A stretch of DNA of 6,440 bases from CAYSPO01 sp964432945 (GCA_964432945.1 CAYSPO010000054.1:1-6440); one strand, 5' to 3'. Positions 1-6,417 are shown, counted from the stretch's first letter. Numbers and translations are program-made. The notes: generated by a model from the letters alone, not told the origin.

Positions 1-38
1 CCTTTTTCTCTGTCTACTCCAGCTGCCTTATAGTCCAT
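1..38 (-). CDS. purM: Phosphoribosylformylglycinamidine cyclo-ligase (AIR synthetase), N-terminal fragment
   Basis: Only the first 12 codons lie in the window; the gene runs off the left edge. The peptide reads MDYKAAGVDREK, which matches the usual PurM opening (YK-x-AGVD-x-x-x-G). PurM closes the imidazole ring of 5-aminoimidazole ribonucleotide using ATP in de novo purine synthesis, in the cytoplasm. The ATG (36-38) lies inside the last codons of purF in another frame, an 11-base overlap that implies translational coupling. A strong GGAGGA site sits just upstream within purF. PurM following PurF is a common gene order in Bacillota, which supports the call despite the short length. Confidence 0.8.
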   Translation of the reverse strand, partial: MDYKAAGVDREK

Positions 39-1386
39 ACTCTTCCTCCAAATTCATAGGATAAATATTATTAATACATCCTGTGCAATAATTATTTCTA
101 TTTCCAAAACAATCTAACATTGATTCTTCATCTATATATTCAAGGCTATCAGCATTGATTATATTTTTCATTTCTTCTAAGCTATGAGATTTCGCTAACA
201 TTTGACCTGTTACAGATTTATTTACACCTAGCTTACAGTCAAAAAATACCATCGGTGAAGCTATTCTAACATGAACAGATTTTGCACCTGCATCTTTAAC
301 CATTTTTACAGTTCTTTTCATAGTAGTTCCTCTAACAATTGAGTCATCAACTAAGATTACTACCTTGTCTTCTACTACTTCTCTAAGTACATTTAATTTT
401 ATTCTTACCTTAGTTTCTCTCGATTTTGCGTCTTTATCACCGAATGTTCTTCCAACATATCTGTTTTTAACGATTCCCATTCCGTAAGGTATTTTTGCTC
501 CTTCAGCATATCCAATTGCAAAAACTGTACCAGAATCTGGTGCAGCAATTACAACATCAGCCTCAAGAGTGTTTTTCTCTCCTAATGTCTTGCCAGCTTT
601 AAATCTTTTCTTATATACACTTTCGCCTTTTATAAGCGAGTCTGGTCTTGATGTATAAATTGTTTCAAAAACACAAGATTTATTCGTCTTTTCTTCAAAA
701 AGTTGCTCTCTTTTTACATCAGAATTATTTAGATAGATAATTTCCCCAGGATTTATTTCGCTAATAAATTTTCCATCTAAAGCGTCAATAGCACAAGTTT
801 CTGATGATAGAATATATCCACCATCATTTTTTAAGCTACCTAAAGTTAAAGACGTAATACCATAATAATCTCTATAAGCTATTAAATTATTATCTATCAT
901 TATTAAGGCAGAATAAGGTCCTTTAGCCATTTTTACTGTTTCTTTAACAGCTTCATAAATATTACCCTTATAATTTATACCAATTAATTGAGCAAATACT
1001 TCTGTACTAGTATTATTTTCATGCTCTATGCCAGCTTCATCAATTATCGATTTAATTTCATCGTAATTCAAGATACTTCCTTCAATAGCAACGGCTATCG
1101 AATTATCATTTATTCCAATAACTTTAGGATCAATTTCAGATTTTTCTATATCTACTTGACTGTTGCTTACACTTCCAATAGCAGTTTTACTTCTTAAAAG
1201 CTGCATACTTGTTTCATCAAACACATCGTTAGCTAGACCAAAGCCTTTAACATAGTCAATATAACCTCTTATGTTTGAAGCAATACCACAACCATACTCA
1301 CCCCTATGTTGGATTGAATTTAATCCATAGTAAGTATAGATTTGAGCATTATTTTCCTTTGTAGCTATACCAAAAATTCCGCCCAT
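28..1386 (-). CDS. purF: Amidophosphoribosyltransferase (PurF family) with a degenerate glutaminase site
   Basis: PurF normally makes 5-phosphoribosylamine from PRPP and glutamine, the first step of purine synthesis. The order is an N-terminal Ntn glutaminase fold (about 2-235) and a C-terminal phosphoribosyltransferase (about 240-452). The transferase half looks intact: PDSG (283-286), KNRYVGRTF (307-315) and the PRPP loop VILVDDSIVRGTT (343-355). Cys238, Cys384, Cys434 and Cys437 align with the four Fe-S ligands of Bacillus PurF. The glutaminase half is not intact. The protein begins MGGIFGIA, so the nucleophile Cys is Gly2. The Arg of GHVRY is Ser74, the Asn of AHNGN is Glu102 and the Asp of SSDTE is Ser127. 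The HRG motif (27-29) and Gly103 remain. There is no propeptide. The 452-residue length is slightly below the bacterial norm. The ATG is one base after the purE stop, with AGAGG five bases before it. Glutamine-dependent activity is unlikely; ammonia-dependent activity or a new role is possible. Confidence 0.9.
   Translation of the reverse strand: MGGIFGIATKENNAQIYTYYGLNSIQHRGEYGCGIASNIRGYIDYVKGFGLANDVFDETSMQLLRSKTAIGSVSNSQVDIEKSEIDPKVIGINDNSIAVAIEGSILNYDEIKSIIDEAGIEHENNTSTEVFAQLIGINYKGNIYEAVKETVKMAKGPYSALIMIDNNLIAYRDYYGITSLTLGSLKNDGGYILSSETCAIDALDGKFISEINPGEIIYLNNSDVKREQLFEEKTNKSCVFETIYTSRPDSLIKGESVYKKRFKAGKTLGEKNTLEADVVIAAPDSGTVFAIGYAEGAKIPYGMGIVKNRYVGRTFGDKDAKSRETKVRIKLNVLREVVEDKVVILVDDSIVRGTTMKRTVKMVKDAGAKSVHVRIASPMVFFDCKLGVNKSVTGQMLAKSHSLEEMKNIINADSLEYIDEESMLDCFGNRNNYCTGCINNIYPMNLEEEYGL
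44..49 (-). promoter_or_regulatory. Ribosome binding site for purM inside the purF coding end
   Basis: The minus strand reads GGAGGA-AGAGT-ATG, a near-ideal Shine-Dalgarno sequence a few bases before the purM ATG. The same bases encode the Glu-Glu-Glu run near the purF C-terminus. This site decides the purM start and explains the acidic C-terminal residues of purF. Confidence 0.8.
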
Positions 1387-1387
1387 T

Positions 1388-1867
1388 TTAGCCTCTTAAT
1401 TCCTCATCATCTTTTAATATTTGATTTTTCATATTAACTTTATATTCTGATAATTTTTCAGATATTTCATCATACTTTATAGAAAGTATTTCCAAAGCTA
1501 ATAGACCTGCATTTTTTCCACCGTTTATTGCAACAGTAGCAACTGGTATTCCCCCAGGCATTTGCACAGTAGATAATAATGAATCTAAACCATCCATTGT
1601 AGAAGATTTAATCGGTAAACCAATTACTGGAATTGTCGTTCCACTAGCAAATACTCCTGCTAAATGTGCAGCTTTACCTGCAGCACAAATACACACTTCT
1701 GTTCCGTTATCTTTCATACCAGTAGCATAAGCATGAGCTTCATCTGGTGTTCTATGAGCGGAAAGAATTCTCCAATCCACCTCAACACCAAAATCTTCTA
1801 AAATATCTACAGCTTCTTTTACTACCTCTTTGTCACTTTTACTCCCCATTATTACAGAAACTTTCAT
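1388..1867 (-). CDS. purE: N5-carboxyaminoimidazole ribonucleotide mutase, class I
   Basis: PurE moves the carboxyl group of N5-carboxyaminoimidazole ribonucleotide to carbon 4, giving CAIR, in de novo purine synthesis. At 159 residues it is the normal length for the octameric class I enzyme. Visible motifs are MGSKSD (7-12) in the nucleotide-binding loop, SAHRTP (36-41) with the catalytic His38, AAGKAAHLAG (62-71) and MPGGIPVATV (103-112). Class I enzymes usually work with PurK, which makes the substrate; no purK is in the window. The stop is one base before purF and the start is nine bases after the stop of the upstream protease gene, so it sits inside a tight unit. The common clostridial order puts purC between purE and purF; it is absent here. 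Confidence 0.96.
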   Translation of the reverse strand: MKVSVIMGSKSDKEVVKEAVDILEDFGVEVDWRILSAHRTPDEAHAYATGMKDNGTEVCICAAGKAAHLAGVFASGTTIPVIGLPIKSSTMDGLDSLLSTVQMPGGIPVATVAINGGKNAGLLALEILSIKYDEISEKLSEYKVNMKNQILKDDEELRG

Positions 1868-1870
1868 AAA

Positions 1871-1879
1871 TCCTCCTTA
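1871..1879 (-). promoter_or_regulatory. Ribosome binding site for purE overlapping the protease stop codon
   Basis: The minus strand reads TAAGGAGGA-TTT-ATG. The TAA is the stop codon of the subtilase gene and its last two bases belong to the AAGGAGG Shine-Dalgarno of purE. Ribosomes ending on the protease can re-initiate on purE directly, so translation of the two genes is probably coupled. Confidence 0.8.
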
Positions 1880-2998
1880 TTTATTATCAATATATGGGTT
1901 ATCCCCAAATATATTTGCATATAGTAAGCTATTATAAGCATTAAGTCGCTTATAGGTTTTCTTATCTTCTAAGTTATATATGGATTTTCCAGATTTCACT
2001 AAAATATCCTTTATATTTGCTCCTGTTAATTCAGGAAACAAATACCAAATCATACCAGCTACTCCAGAGACAAAAGGTGCAGCCATTGAAGTCCCTGTCA
2101 AATTTGCATAACCCCCTTTGATATTATAATTAATATTCTCTTCGAGAGAAACTGTTGATTTAATCCTAAAGCCAGGAGCAAGTATATCAACCATATTCCC
2201 TATCTGACTAGAATTCCAAATAGTATGCTCATCTTTTAATGCACCTACTGTGATTATCCTTTTAGATAATTCAGGATCCATCGATAGAAAATGAGAAGAA
2301 TAAAAACTATCCATATATTTATCATCAAATTTTTTAGTATGAGAAAAATTACCTGATGATTGTACAATTAAAAAATCTTTATTATTTTTTATTGCATTTA
2401 ATAAAATTGAATTTCTAGCAGTTCTCTCTTTGGAAATCCTTCTATGAAAAACAGTATTATTCGACTTCAGATATTTTTGAACTATTTCATTATAACCAAA
2501 GGAACAATTTATTACTATTTTATTATAGTTATTTAGAAGTTCATATAACTTATAATTCAGCTGAATATTAGATATTAAAGGAGATTTACTTATCCTATTT
2601 TTATTTAAGCTAAACCTATATATAGGAAGAATTAATTTTGTATTAATAGATTTTCCTATAATTTTAGCATCAGGAAACACTCCCCTATTATCTTCGCTAG
2701 GCCTTGCACCAATTATACCAGCTACATGGGTACCATGGGATGATTCACACAAATAAGAGGTATCACTTTTTAGAATACCTCTTAAATCTTCATGGTCATC
2801 ATAAAACATTGTATCCAAAACACCTACAACCGGTGAACCAAGGCTTACTTTATTCCTTAGCTCATAATAAATATCCCAAGCCCGATAAGCATCAATAATT
2901 TCATACGGATCATTTGAAGAAACTATTAAATTATTTAATATAGTATCTGACTGAATTTCCATATTAATATTATAGCACTTATTAGCTACTTTACTCAA
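1877..2998 (-). CDS. Subtilisin-family (S8) serine protease, no signal peptide, in the purine operon
   Basis: The catalytic triad is present in order: Asp62 in VVGVLDTMF, His88 in SSHGTHVAG and Ser304 in LTGTSMAAP, with the oxyanion Asn217 in VQSSGN. The full peptidase S8 core should therefore be active. The His-to-Asn stretch of about 130 residues is longer than in classic subtilisins and holds a Lys/Asn/Ile-rich segment (about 118-205). There is no signal peptide, membrane segment, wall-anchor motif or recognisable I9 prodomain; only about 55 residues precede the catalytic Asp. Secreted family members often have an NDP...AWD stretch at the start of the mature enzyme, and here it occurs at about 29-42. 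The protein is either a cytoplasmic subtilase with a short leader or a secreted type that lost its export and chaperone parts. The start is unclear: the longest frame begins with TTG directly after an in-frame TAA and has a poor ribosome site. The ATG at 2960-2962 (residue 13) gives 361 residues. The substrate is unknown. Confidence 0.85.
   Translation of the reverse strand: MSKVANKCYNINMEIQSDTILNNLIVSSNDPYEIIDAYRAWDIYYELRNKVSLGSPVVGVLDTMFYDDHEDLRGILKSDTSYLCESSHGTHVAGIIGARPSEDNRGVFPDAKIIGKSINTKLILPIYRFSLNKNRISKSPLISNIQLNYKLYELLNNYNKIVINCSFGYNEIVQKYLKSNNTVFHRRISKERTARNSILLNAIKNNKDFLIVQSSGNFSHTKKFDDKYMDSFYSSHFLSMDPELSKRIITVGALKDEHTIWNSSQIGNMVDILAPGFRIKSTVSLEENINYNIKGGYANLTGTSMAAPFVSGVAGMIWYLFPELTGANIKDILVKSGKSIYNLEDKKTYKRLNAYNSLLYANIFGDNPYIDNK
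2969..2998 (-). promoter_or_regulatory. Candidate promoter across the protease start, possibly giving a leaderless mRNA
   Basis: The minus strand shows TTGAGT (2993-2998), an 18-base spacer, and TATAAT (2969-2974) preceded by TGC, an extended -10 pattern. The ATG of protease codon 13 begins at 2962, seven bases after the last -10 base, where transcription would be expected to start. The annotated TTG start codon coincides with the -35. No other good promoter was found between the upstream terminator and purE, so this is the best candidate for driving protease-purE-purF-purM. It is a match by eye in AT-rich DNA. Confidence 0.5.
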
Positions 2999-3000
2999 TT

Positions 3001-3059
3001 AAAAAGCCTAGCTAAAAATAAAAGCTTTCTTTTATAAAAACTTCTATTTTCAGCTAGAC
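3001..3059 (-). terminator. Rho-independent terminator of the amino-acid transporter operon
   Basis: Arms at about 3006-3029 and 3036-3059 form a stem of roughly 24 base pairs with a small loop. It is followed on the minus strand by TTTTT (3005-3001). On the minus-strand RNA every mismatch becomes a G-U wobble, whereas on the plus-strand RNA the same positions are A-C mismatches. The stem therefore acts on leftward transcription. It lies a few bases after the ATPase gene stop and ends three bases before the TTG of the protease gene. Confidence 0.88.
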
Positions 3060-3068
3060 AAATTTTAT

Positions 3069-3800
3069 TTAATAAATTTTAGATAAAAACTCTGCAGTTT
3101 TTTCTTCTTTTGGATTTTCGAAAAATTCCTTAGGGTCATCGCTTATTTCTACAATTCTCCCTTGATCCATAAAAATTATAGATGATGCTACTTCTCTTGC
3201 AAATCCCATTTCATGAGTTACACAAGCCATAGTCATTCCTTCATTAGCAAGTTCTACCATTAATTGTAGAACCTCATCAACCATAACGGGATCTAGTGCA
3301 GATGTTGGCTCATCAAAAAGCATTAATTCTGGTTCCATCATCAAAGCTCTAGTAATAGCTACACGCTGTTGTTGTCCTCCTGATAATTGGCTAGGGAATG
3401 CATCAGCTTTATCATGTAGACCTATTCTATCTAAAAGCTCTGTAGCTTTTTCCATAGCTTGTTTTTTATTAAATTTACCAGTTTTAACAGGTGCTAAAAT
3501 TAGATTATTCATTATATTATAGTTTGATAAAAGGTTAAAGTCTTGAAAAACCATACCCATATGTTGCCTTATTTTATTTATATCTGTTTTCTTATCATTT
3601 ACTTTAATACCGTTAAAAATAATCTCACCATATGTAGGAGTCTCAAGACCATTTAAGCACCTTAATAGAGTAGACTTTCCAGACCCAGATGGCCCTATAA
3701 TAACAATCTTTTCACCTGAATGAATTTCAAAGTTAATATCTTTTAGTATTTCTAAGTCGCCATAGGACTTATATAAACCGTTAATGTTTAACATAATCAC
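3069..3800 (-). CDS. Polar amino-acid ABC transporter ATP-binding protein (GlnQ type)
   Basis: This is the nucleotide-binding subunit that powers amino-acid import at the inner face of the membrane. All ABC motifs are visible: Walker A GPSGSGKS (36-43), Q-loop Gln86 in VFQDFNL, signature LSGGQQQR (139-146), Walker B LMLFDE (159-164), D-loop SALD (167-170) and switch His196 in VTHEMGFA. The 243-residue length and the THEMGFAREVA stretch are typical of the GlnQ/HisP/ArtP group. Its frame overlaps the permease gene by 20 bases, so the two are coupled. The start is ambiguous: GTG at 3800-3798 or ATG at 3794-3792, both after GAGGAG (4 and 10 bases). The ATG would give MLNINGLYKSYG, a more usual beginning for the family. 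The substrate cannot be read from this subunit. Confidence 0.95.
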   Translation of the reverse strand: MIMLNINGLYKSYGDLEILKDINFEIHSGEKIVIIGPSGSGKSTLLRCLNGLETPTYGEIIFNGIKVNDKKTDINKIRQHMGMVFQDFNLLSNYNIMNNLILAPVKTGKFNKKQAMEKATELLDRIGLHDKADAFPSQLSGGQQQRVAITRALMMEPELMLFDEPTSALDPVMVDEVLQLMVELANEGMTMACVTHEMGFAREVASSIIFMDQGRIVEISDDPKEFFENPKEEKTAEFLSKIY

Positions 3801-4494
3801 TCTTCTCCTCTAGTTTTTCAAATAGCCTTTCTAGAAGCAAGACTATTGATAAATAGATTAGCGCCGATGCTAGATATGGAGGAACAGCATTAAAGGTTTT
3901 ACTAATAATAATATTCGCTCCCCTAGTAATATCTACAAGCCCAATAAAACCACTTATTGAAGTTTCCTTAAATAAAGTAATTATCTCATTTCCCATAGCA
4001 GGAAGTGAATACTTAAAGGCTTGAGGTATTATTAAATATTGACTAGTTTGTAAATAAGTTAAACCTAATGACCTTGCAGATTCAATTTCACCAGGGTCAA
4101 CGCTTTGTATTCCACCCCTAAAAATTTCAGCAATATATGCCGCTACGTTAAAACCAAAAGATAAAATTGCAACTATCACTAAGTTGTCAAGATTTTTTAA
4201 TATTACATTAAACATAACTAGTAATTGTAGTGTAGAAGGAGTACCCCTAATAACAGTAACAAATACAGAACAAATTAAATTTAATAGATTAAATAGAAAT
4301 CCTGAAGGGTTAGACCACTCAGGCTGTATATCCTTATGACTAGACTTAACTATTGCTATAAATAAGCCAAGTGTAAAACCAAGTAAAAGAGCAAAGAATG
4401 TAACTTTTAAAGAGGTTTTTAAACCATCAATAAGGTATATATAATTATTGTTATTAAATAGGTCCCCAAATAGGTTTTTAAAAAATAAATTCAT
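3781..4494 (-). CDS. Polar amino-acid ABC transporter permease (HisM/GlnP type)
   Basis: This 237-residue membrane protein forms the channel of the importer, probably as a homodimer because only one permease gene is present. Hydrophobic segments appear at about 28-50, 66-83, 88-124 (broken by a turn near 101) and 203-222. The EAA-type cytoplasmic loop that contacts the ATPase is at about 134-161 (PGEIESARSLGLT...IIPQAF). GLKTSLKVT near residue 24 and RGTPSTLQLLVMF (83-95) are characteristic of the His/Glu/Gln/Arg permease family. The start follows the binding-protein stop by seven bases, with AGGTGA overlapping that stop as the ribosome site. Confidence 0.94.
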   Translation of the reverse strand: MNLFFKNLFGDLFNNNNYIYLIDGLKTSLKVTFFALLLGFTLGLFIAIVKSSHKDIQPEWSNPSGFLFNLLNLICSVFVTVIRGTPSTLQLLVMFNVILKNLDNLVIVAILSFGFNVAAYIAEIFRGGIQSVDPGEIESARSLGLTYLQTSQYLIIPQAFKYSLPAMGNEIITLFKETSISGFIGLVDITRGANIIISKTFNAVPPYLASALIYLSIVLLLERLFEKLEEKSDYVKH

Positions 4495-4501
4495 AATTCA
4501 C

Positions 4502-5323
4502 CTACTCAGCACTTTTATATTTATTGATTATTTCCTCTACAGTACCATCTTCTATAAGTTCCTTTAAAGCATTGTTTACTGTATCATATAATTCTTGATC
4601 ATCTTTTTTGAAAATCAAACCATATTCTTCAACGAAGTATTCAGTCTTAACTAATCTTAAGCTATCATTTGATTCTACAAATTTATTAGCAGGATCTTCA
4701 TCAATAACTACTGCGTCAACCTTATTATTTTTTAGTGCTAAAACAGCATCTGCTGCGTTATCAAAAGATTGAACATTTTCAATTCCAAAATCTTCTTGGG
4801 CTTTCATATCTCCAGTAGTACCAATTTGAGTACCAATTTTTTTGCCTTCTAAATCAGCTGGGGATTTGATTGTTGAGTCTTTATTTACTATAATGTTTTG
4901 AATAGCGCTAGCATAAGTATCAGAAAACTTAACGCTTTCTTCTCTCTCAGGAGTTTTAGTAATACCACCAAAGCCTGCATCCACCTTTCCTGAGTTAACC
5001 GATGCTATTATATTAGTGAAAGCCATATCTTGAATTTTAACAGTAGTGCCAGTTTTTTCAGCTATCGCATTTACTAAATCAACATCTATACCTACAATCT
5101 TATCGCCCTCATAATATTCATAAGGCGGAAAATTTGCATTTGTTGCATATGTTATAACTTTATTAGAAGTTTCATTGCCTACTTTATCATCATTACTTGT
5201 TTCTCCTTGAACAGTTTCATTCTGATCTGGAGTTTTATCTTCTGTATTAGTATTACCAGTCGAATTACAAGCTACTAAAGTTAGTGCAAGTAAGGTCGCC
5301 AACAGAAATTTAAATTTCTTCAT
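4502..5323 (-). CDS. Amino-acid ABC transporter substrate-binding lipoprotein (SBP family 3)
   Basis: This extracytoplasmic receptor delivers an amino acid to the permease. A basic start and hydrophobic stretch (1-15) end in the lipobox LVAC, so Cys19 should be lipidated and anchor the protein to the membrane. A low-complexity Asn/Thr/Asp/Glu linker (20-55) follows, then the two-lobe binding domain (about 56-271). Family marks include NANFPPYEYYEG (62-73), GIDVDLVNAIAEKTG (78-92), the ligand-contacting TPEREE segment (about 123-128), QIGTTGD (about 166-172) and VIDEDPA (206-212). The ATG is preceded by AAAGG nine bases upstream. It is the first gene of the operon, under a strong promoter, which fits the excess of binding protein these systems need. 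The specificity (glutamine, arginine, lysine, cystine or other) cannot be read with confidence. Confidence 0.94.
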   Translation of the reverse strand: MKKFKFLLATLLALTLVACNSTGNTNTEDKTPDQNETVQGETSNDDKVGNETSNKVITYATNANFPPYEYYEGDKIVGIDVDLVNAIAEKTGTTVKIQDMAFTNIIASVNSGKVDAGFGGITKTPEREESVKFSDTYASAIQNIIVNKDSTIKSPADLEGKKIGTQIGTTGDMKAQEDFGIENVQSFDNAADAVLALKNNKVDAVVIDEDPANKFVESNDSLRLVKTEYFVEEYGLIFKKDDQELYDTVNNALKELIEDGTVEEIINKYKSAE

Positions 5324-5376
5324 AACACTCTACCTTTCTTATTTCTTTATTATTATATTATTTTCGTTATCATCTC

Positions 5377-5405
5377 ATTATAAAAGATTCTATTTAATTT
5401 GTCAA
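5377..5405 (-). promoter_or_regulatory. Consensus sigma-A promoter of the amino-acid transporter operon
   Basis: The minus strand has TTGACA (5400-5405), a spacer of exactly 17 bases and TATAAT (5377-5382). This is a perfect match to the vegetative consensus in both boxes and spacing. Transcription should start near 5370, giving a leader of about 47 bases before the binding-protein ATG. I see no T-box or riboswitch in that short leader and no clear operator palindrome over the promoter. Confidence 0.85.
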
Positions 5406-5466
5406 ATATATTTAACACTTTAGCTTGATTTATCGAGTAATAAAATAAAAGCTGAGAATCTTTAAT

Positions 5467-5499
5467 AAAGTAAAAGGTGACGATCCATAATCATCACCT
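5467..5499 (-). terminator. Terminator of the dioxygenase gene, overlapping its stop codon
   Basis: Arms AGGTGATGA (5499-5491) and TCGTCACCT (5483-5475) pair over nine bases with one U-G wobble around a seven-base loop. The minus strand then reads TTTTACTTTATT. The TGA stop of the dioxygenase gene (5494-5496) is inside the first arm. The position and the wobble support action on leftward transcription. The T-run is interrupted, so efficiency may be moderate. Confidence 0.7.
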
Positions 5500-6258
5500 C
5501 CCAAAGATATAACTGGTCATAGATATGGAACCAAGATCATATCCTTCATTAAAAATTTCAGCTTTTGAATCTTTAGCTGCTCCAAGCGTGTATAGTAGTG
5601 GTGAAAAGTGGTCTTTTGTTGGAACAGCATATTTATAATCAGGATGATTTTCTATAGAAAAAATTTCATCATAATTATTATTTAAAATTAAATTTTTTAT
5701 ATATGAATCAAATCTTACAGTTGAATCTGATCCATATTTATTATTCCAATCTACTTTCCAAAGATTATGGACAATATTCCCTGACCCTATAATTAAGTAT
5801 TTATTTCTTAATTCAGAAAGTTGTTGCCCTAAATCATACATTTCGGGAAAGTCAGCTATCATATTTACATTAAGCTGAACAACTGGAATATCTACTTTTG
5901 GAAACATATGAACTAGAACTGACCAAGTACCATGGTCAATCCCCCATGAATCATCAATTAAAACTTTATCTCCTAAAATATCAATAACTTTATCTGTAAG
6001 GGCCCTATTCCCTTCAGGTTCATATTTAACTTGATAAAGTTCTTTTGGAAAACCAGACATATCATATACTTGCTCAGGTTTTGACGAACTTTGCACCCTA
6101 TTCTCAGTTCTAAACCAATGAGCCGATATAGATAGGATACCTTCAGGTTTGTGTTTGTTGATTATTTCTTTTCCGATTTGTTTAAAATTTTCAGTACGTT
6201 CACTTTCTTCCAAAGCAATCATCGGACTTCCGTGTCCTACAAAAAGTACAGGTAGCAT
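5494..6258 (-). CDS. ygiD: YgiD/DODA-type extradiol ring-cleavage dioxygenase family protein
   Basis: The protein has the marks of the class III extradiol dioxygenase family that includes E. coli YgiD (4,5-DOPA dioxygenase). These are GHGSPM (8-13), SAHWF (45-49), the DMSGFPKELYQVKY stretch (66-79), WGIDHGTW (105-112), GSGNIVHNL (158-166) and DHFSPLLYTLGA (216-227). The expected metal-binding and catalytic histidines are His9, His47, His164 and His217, with His109 also conserved. At 254 residues it is slightly shorter than E. coli YgiD, and it has no signal peptide, so it is cytoplasmic. The ATG is preceded by GGGGGA eight bases upstream. It stands alone between two terminators. Known activity is O2-dependent opening of catechols such as DOPA, but the physiological substrate of most bacterial members is unknown. 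In a fermentative anaerobe an O2-using ring cleavage would be odd. Confidence 0.9.
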   Translation of the reverse strand: MLPVLFVGHGSPMIALEESERTENFKQIGKEIINKHKPEGILSISAHWFRTENRVQSSSKPEQVYDMSGFPKELYQVKYEPEGNRALTDKVIDILGDKVLIDDSWGIDHGTWSVLVHMFPKVDIPVVQLNVNMIADFPEMYDLGQQLSELRNKYLIIGSGNIVHNLWKVDWNNKYGSDSTVRFDSYIKNLILNNNYDEIFSIENHPDYKYAVPTKDHFSPLLYTLGAAKDSKAEIFNEGYDLGSISMTSYIFGR

Positions 6259-6300
6259 ATAAAATCCCCCTAAATTTATTTATATATTATCTATACCCAT

Positions 6301-6313
6301 TACTTAGGAAGTA
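6301..6313. repeat. Small inverted repeat upstream of the dioxygenase gene
   Basis: TACTT-AGG-AAGTA is a perfect 5-base inverted repeat with a 3-base centre, about 43 bases before the dioxygenase ATG. The minus strand between it and the gene contains a weak -10-like stretch (TATAGATAAT, 6278-6287 or so) but no convincing -35. It could be an operator, but repeats of this length arise by chance in AT-rich DNA. I see nothing else in the intergenic stretch from 6259 to 6383. Confidence 0.2.
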
Positions 6314-6383
6314 TTACATTAATAGCATTAATTTAACTAATTTATTAATTTACTGATAAAAATCCTTATTATTAATATTTATC

Positions 6384-6413
6384 AAAAGGCTGCTGTATCA
6401 CTACAACAGCCTT
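6384..6413 (-). terminator. Rho-independent terminator of a gene beyond the right edge
   Basis: Arms at 6386-6396 and 6403-6413 (AAGGCTGTTGT and ACAGCAGCCTT on the minus strand) pair over 11 bases around a six-base loop. TTTT follows on the minus strand. The one imperfect pair is a G-U wobble only on the minus-strand RNA, and the T-run is better on that side. This indicates termination of a leftward transcript entering from the right. Confidence 0.75.
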
Positions 6414-6417
6414 AAAT

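Noticed and set aside
988..1197. Plus-strand open frame of 69 codons inside purF
   Set aside because: It is antisense to a clear coding region, its product is Phe/Ile/Tyr/Asn-rich with no family features, and there is no convincing ribosome site. It is a shadow of purF.
1880..1960. Separate purE promoter inside the end of the protease gene
   Set aside because: A TATAAT occurs near 1930-1935 on the minus strand, but nothing resembling TTGACA is at the right distance. In AT-rich DNA a lone -10 is weak evidence.
2704..2898. Plus-strand open frame of 64 codons inside the protease gene
   Set aside because: It is antisense to the subtilase catalytic region and its His/Leu/Tyr-rich composition reflects the opposite strand. 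There is no supporting motif.
2999..3068. Purine riboswitch or PurR control site ahead of the purine unit
   Set aside because: The stretch is fully accounted for by a terminator hairpin and its T-run. I see no three-way-junction aptamer pattern.
5406..5466. Imperfect AGCTT/AAGCT inverted repeat upstream of the transporter promoter
   Set aside because: It has only about five pairs with a long AT-rich interior and no T-run, so it is not convincing as a terminator or operator.
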